A DNA stretch of 64,000 nucleotides. It comes from Varroa destructor. Lineage: Eukaryota; Arthropoda; Arachnida; Mesostigmata; Varroidae. A program made the translations under genes and the position numbers. The notes below the pieces were generated by a model. It was not told where the DNA came from, made no database searches, and saw only the letters and a program-made list of their open reading frames with translations. Location: contig NW_019211459.1 of NCBI RefSeq assembly GCF_002443255.2, positions 20,133,540 through 20,197,539 on the forward strand. Direction: 5' to 3'. The stretch's first letter is position 1. Each line of letters begins with the position of its first letter. Shown here one piece after another: positions 61,991-64,000 of the stretch.

Positions 61991-63519
61991 AGTGGTCAAG
62001 TAGCAAACATTTGTGTCAAAAGAAACGCGTGAGGCGGTCAAGGTTCAAAGTCGAACATAAATAGACACGCCTGCATTCTTTCTGGAAGTCAGTCGTCTGA
62101 AGTGGCGCTTAGCGGAAGTACTGCATGTAAGGCTCGAAAGATTTAATAGGGTAAAAGTTCTGGGTGTACATGGGCATGGCTAAACACGAAAATCCTACGA
62201 TCTATTTCCCAATTAGGTAGTTTCATGTAAAATATTCACTTCTTTTCTTCGTAAAACGGGGCTCCATCAAACCGGGCTCTTTTTTTGTCACACATGATGC
62301 TGCACAGATAGTTCACCCAATACGGGAGCTGTCAAAGGTTATTATTGTGTGCTTCGACCGTGGTGAAGTGAACTTGGAGCCCGATTAGAAGTGCAAACTC
62401 TATTCGAAATGCGTCCTCAGAAATACTTACCAACCACAAGATTTTCCGAAAGAACTAATAAGTAGTAGTAGTAGTAGGAAGAAAGCCTAATCGGTTGTTT
62501 TGGACATTCAGAATATACTTGTCAAGATTTGATAGGTAAGCCGTAACCAAGTTGAATTGACTTTAGATAATGCTTGCATTGCCAAAAGTTATAATTTCTT
62601 TTCACAATAAGTTCACATCTTCGAGTTGAACGAAATCTTTCTAACGGAACGAATGATTTCTAGTAAATCTTCGTAAAGCTTTGTTGCTGTCTTCATCAAT
62701 TGTTCGTGTTATGTCTGCGAAACACAAATGTATTGAAGTTTTGCAGCTGGCGGAAATCGTACATGAGCTTGGCTTGCGTTTTTATCCACCGTTTCTATCT
62801 ATCCAGCGTAATGACAACACATTAGTGTAACGTACTATCGAACGGACTGTAACAATCCTAGCAGGATTTCTTTCACAAGCGTATTCCGCAAGGGCAGCGA
62901 TATAGAGAACCCTGTGCACAGCGGCCCTTGCGGCCTTTTAGATGATGATAAGCCTGAAGTTGAGGATATCTGGTACCTGCTGCTAATGCGCTCCATGCGA
63001 TAACAAATTAATTACATCGTAGAACATACATTATGAAAGTACAACGAAGTGTATAAGGTACGGAAATGCGGCAGCTTTATCAAGTTATTATCCTCAATTT
63101 GTTATTGTAGTCTTGAGTAATTATGTATTTACGTTAACGTTTAGCGCGATATCTGTCGTTCCCATGTTTACTTCAAATGACGCTTCCCTCACTAGCTACT
63201 TCGGTTGACAGCCAAATAAGACAGCGTTTATTTTTTTTTGAACAAACCGAGGATGATGTGTAACATTACTCGGATTTTTACGACAACTACACTACGATTT
63301 CGTAGCTGATATTTTTTACGTTTTAACTGCTGCTACAGAAGCTGATAACTACTTGCGGCCATTATTTAAAGTTGCTTTTCAAAACGAACTGATAAGTCAA
63401 GTGAAAGTGGCACAAAGATACGTCTTACGATATGAAGAACTTTTTGTACAAGAAGATCGGAAACATGAAAAATTCAATTTAACTGGCGATTCGCTTTCAC
63501 TGAACTTTGGAACTGTATC

Positions 63520-63521
<2 letters not shown>
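61991..63521. other. noncoding stretch
   Basis: No gene supported. It includes a short AGT repeat (62459-62477). A 73-codon plus frame (from 63353) runs into the CA repeat; its Lys/Glu/Gln-rich product is unrecognised. Confidence 0.5.

Positions 63522-63553
<32 letters not shown>
63522..63553. repeat. (CA)n microsatellite
   Basis: Sixteen CA units, followed shortly by ATATATA and an AG|GTAAGT site at 63580-63587. Confidence 0.95.
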
Positions 63554-63555
<2 letters not shown>

Positions 63556-64000
63556 TATTTACGCATATATATAAATTATAGGTAAGTACACACGTATTTA
63601 ATTATCTAAGCATTTTTCTAACATGCCTTCCGAGGTAGAGGGCGAAAGTGACGAGTCTGTGATACTTCGGAGGCGGAAACAGTGACAAGAACATAGGAAG
63701 AAACTAGCTGAAATGGAGACAAGGGATAAATTTTAGAATATGGAAGCGGTTTTGTTAAAGTTCGGCGGATGTTCGAGCTTTAGCATCTCGCAAAGTCTGT
63801 TTTCTCTAATGCCACCGACACGGAGGTAAGGGAAGCAATGGACGAGCTAGTAGAGCTCTTCTAGCTCTTACGAATTGGGGTTGCTGCTTCCCAAAAAGGC
63901 GGAGCGTAGGATGACCTCAAGCCATCATGGTTACGGACGGGTTTCCTGTTGCCCACACTCCACTACACTATAAGCTACAGAAACAGCGACACGGCTGCTG
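63554..64000 (+). other. possibly degraded coding sequence at window edge
   Basis: From an ATG at 63623 the plus strand reads as a charged peptide (MPSEVEGESDESVILRRRKQ), then TGA at 63683-63685, and stays open in frame for sixteen more codons of similar charged character (QEHRKKLAEMETRDKF) to a TAG. Later stretches are codon-like in other frames (TDTEVREAMDELVELF). This could be the start of a decayed gene or retroelement gag-like frame. No family was recognised. Confidence 0.15.

Noticed and set aside
1..64000. CRISPR arrays, rRNA, tRNA and bacterial operons
   Set aside because: No spaced direct repeats, rRNA cores or tRNA cloverleaves were seen by eye, and gene density and splice signals are eukaryotic.

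Overview
This is eukaryotic nuclear DNA. It is about 60% A+T by eye, rich in microsatellites and poly-A/T tracts, and contains spliced-gene signals, decayed DNA transposons and one 100-N assembly gap. The transposase remnants belong to a Tc1/mariner (IS630-superfamily) lineage that is abundant in arthropods. The sparse coding content, long introns and triplet-rich islands fit an arthropod such as a mite or tick. That taxonomic guess is inference; no gene here identifies a species.

Almost the whole window is intronic or intergenic, and most open frames are chance. The best coding element is a plus-strand exon at 48397-48769. It has a strong 3' splice site, a usable ATG at 48485, 95 open codons and a good 5' splice site in phase 0, and its last 45 residues read like the start of a phosphotyrosine-binding (PTB/PID-type) fold. 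A second, weaker candidate is a minus-strand terminal exon at 30690-30820 with a stop codon and an AATAAA signal about 420 nt downstream. At 61161-61990 the minus strand carries frameshifted pieces that resemble an SLC22/organic-cation-transporter-like member of the major facilitator superfamily, best read as a pseudogene.

Mobile DNA: 13792-14235 is a truncated Tc1/mariner-type copy (minus strand, with a terminal GGGTGTTTCAAAAAGT next to TA). A longer but heavily broken copy lies at 40753-41720 (plus strand). Both keep recognisable transposase blocks with stops and frameshifts.

Layout: 1-9.9 kb noncoding, with a microexon-like splice pair at 3.8 kb and a recursive-splice-like site at 9.27 kb. 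GC-richer triplet islands lie at 10, 13.5, 27-28, 33-34, 37-38, 44.6-45.8 and 52.3-54.6 kb. A palindromic NRF1-type site is at 17.8 kb. Perfect inverted repeats are at 16.27, 35.71 and 56.40 kb. If the plus-strand PTB exon follows an upstream 5' UTR exon outside the window, much of the left part could be one very large 5' intron; the recursive-splice-like sites would fit this, but it is untested. I found no convincing new multi-gene system.
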